From Bacillota bacterium (GTDB taxonomy: Bacteria > Bacillota > Clostridia > Peptostreptococcales > Anaerovoracaceae), in NCBI GenBank assembly GCA_017386805.1, contig JAFOGM010000343.1:1-5003 (forward strand): DNA of 5,003 nucleotides, written 5' to 3'. The notes beneath the pieces were generated by a model. The model was given only the letters and a program-made list of their open reading frames with translations, was not told where the DNA came from and did no database searches. Below, in pieces: positions 4,156 through 5,003 of the stretch. Each line of letters starts with the position of its first letter. The first letter of the stretch is position 1. Made by a program: the position numbers and the translations under genes.

Positions 4156-5003
4156 GCCCCTTCCTCTCCCCCAGATTCCAGATGTTCCAATGTGTATTGA
4201 AATAGTTTTACTATCTTCTCCTGGATTCGTCGATCCTTTTTTAAGGCGATGTCAGATACGCCTATGGTCATTGTAAATCGAGGTTCCTGCCCGGGAATCA
4301 TGGCCGAAAACCAAATGCCTTCCGATGAACGGATCCATGTTCCACGGTAATCCCAATCCGGAAGTTCTTCGAAACGTTTAAAATATTTCTCGTATTGCTC
4401 CACCGCTTCCAGCGGTATCACACGCTTTTCCTCATCTTTGGGTACTGGATTCGTTCCCGAATCGTCCTCCAATGCTTTGACCACAGACAAAGCAGATCCC
4501 ATCCCTCCTTTGGCCAGGGTTCTGGTCCATTGAGTAAGTTGAAGAATCGGCGTATCCAACCGTATCACATCATCTATGGCCGTTTTTCCCAGAATTGCCA
4601 AAACCTCGCCGGAATCCACGTCCGCGATGACAATATCGTACTTTGATTCCGACACCATATCTTCCATATGTTTCTGCAACGTCTTATCCACAGTGGTGAT
4701 CAAACGACAGATCCGTTCTTCTTTATTTTGGATTTCATAGCCCGGTAAGATCCGGTTGGCTGCATCGGCCACCCCATAGAGGACCGTATCTCTTTGTATC
4801 AGCCAATCGTCGTAGGCCAATTCCAACCCTGACAACCCCTTTCCCGTCACGTCATCGATGGTTCCAATCAGATGTTTCGCCACCTGATCTTCTTCATACC
4901 GGCGGGGCATCTCAATGATATAGGCTCCATACTGGCTCCGCAGTTTTACAGATACCTTTTTTTCATAGCAATCCGCAGAAAAAATCCGGTATTTCTCATT
5001 GGA
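4140..5003 (-). CDS. Class B penicillin-binding-protein-like protein lacking the transpeptidase core (N-terminus beyond window)
   Basis: The frame is open to the right edge, giving 287 visible residues, so the internal ATG at 4908-4910 is not the start. The first part resembles the non-penicillin-binding module of class B PBPs: RRYEEDQVAKHLIG (34-47), GLSGLELAYDDWL (56-68), LITTVDKTLQ (101-110) and IADVDSGEVLAI (126-137). In active enzymes the SxxK serine follows shortly after that last motif, and a block of roughly 130 or more residues, including SxN, precedes a TPLQLA segment. Here only 13 residues separate GEVLAI from TPILQLTQWTRTLAKGG (151-167). The KTG box also appears replaced, with YRGTW (219-223) before GIWFSAMIPGQEPRFTMTIGV. 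No serine in a catalytic position is visible, so it should neither crosslink peptidoglycan nor bind penicillin. It could be a structural or regulatory partner in envelope or spore-wall assembly, which is inference only. Any N-terminal membrane anchor lies outside. It converges on sigK with a 16-bp overlap. Confidence 0.75.
   Translation of the reverse strand, partial: SNEKYRIFSADCYEKKVSVKLRSQYGAYIIEMPRRYEEDQVAKHLIGTIDDVTGKGLSGLELAYDDWLIQRDTVLYGVADAANRILPGYEIQNKEERICRLITTVDKTLQKHMEDMVSESKYDIVIADVDSGEVLAILGKTAIDDVIRLDTPILQLTQWTRTLAKGGMGSALSVVKALEDDSGTNPVPKDEEKRVIPLEAVEQYEKYFKRFEELPDWDYRGTWIRSSEGIWFSAMIPGQEPRFTMTIGVSDIALKKDRRIQEKIVKLFQYTLEHLESGGEEGAYSSS

Noticed and set aside
4202..4214. ATAGT-TTT-ACTAT inverted repeat as a sigK terminator
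   Set aside because: Only five AT-rich pairs with a three-base loop and no T-run follows; it also lies inside the convergent coding region.
4641..4652. SESK in the PBP-like protein as a possible SxxK active site
   Set aside because: It lies before the DIVIADVDSGEVLAI strand (residues 118-121), whereas the catalytic serine of class B PBPs follows that strand, so its position is wrong.

Overview
The window comes from an endospore-forming Firmicute, most likely a member of the Clostridia with roughly balanced G+C. The evidence is the spoIIA operon (SpoIIAA, SpoIIAB) and a sporulation sigma factor of the SigK type within 5 kb, with purine-rich Shine-Dalgarno sites throughout. The species cannot be named from this sequence. 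No mobile element, CRISPR array, rRNA or tRNA was seen.

Layout, left to right. Positions 1-427 (minus) hold nearly all of spoIIAB, whose C-terminus runs off the left edge. It overlaps spoIIAA (409-798, minus) by 19 bp; sigF would be expected next, outside the window. Upstream, 799-886 is a compact control region. It holds a terminator-like hairpin whose 3' arm is also the spoIIAA Shine-Dalgarno site, a SigA-like promoter in the loop of that hairpin, and a near-consensus Spo0A box at the thiI stop codon. Next come thiI (887-2095, minus) and a cysteine desulfurase gene of the NifS/IscS family (2116-3303, minus), spaced as a two-gene operon. They form a sulfur-relay pair for 4-thiouridine in tRNA (and/or thiamine thiazole). 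The 201-bp region 3304-3504 is a divergent promoter region: a SigA-like promoter faces left for the desulfurase and a SigE-like promoter faces right for sigK. sigK (3505-4155, plus) encodes a SigK-type sigma factor with no pro-sequence. It converges on, and overlaps by 16 bp, a minus-strand gene entering from the right edge (4140->5003). That gene encodes a class B penicillin-binding-protein relative whose transpeptidase core appears to be missing. Its likely intrinsic terminator lies inside the sigK coding sequence.

How the genes work together: SpoIIAA and SpoIIAB are the anti-anti-sigma and anti-sigma factors that control SigF, the first forespore sigma factor. SigK is the last mother-cell sigma factor. 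The first and last steps of the compartment-specific sigma cascade are therefore separated here only by a housekeeping sulfur-transfer operon, which reads toward spoIIAA. The most interesting points are (i) the overlapping terminator, ribosome-binding site and promoter before spoIIAA, (ii) the pro-less SigK, (iii) the catalytically empty PBP-like protein and (iv) its terminator written into the sigK reading frame. I did not find a clearly new multi-gene system; the novelty is in regulation and in the PBP-like protein.
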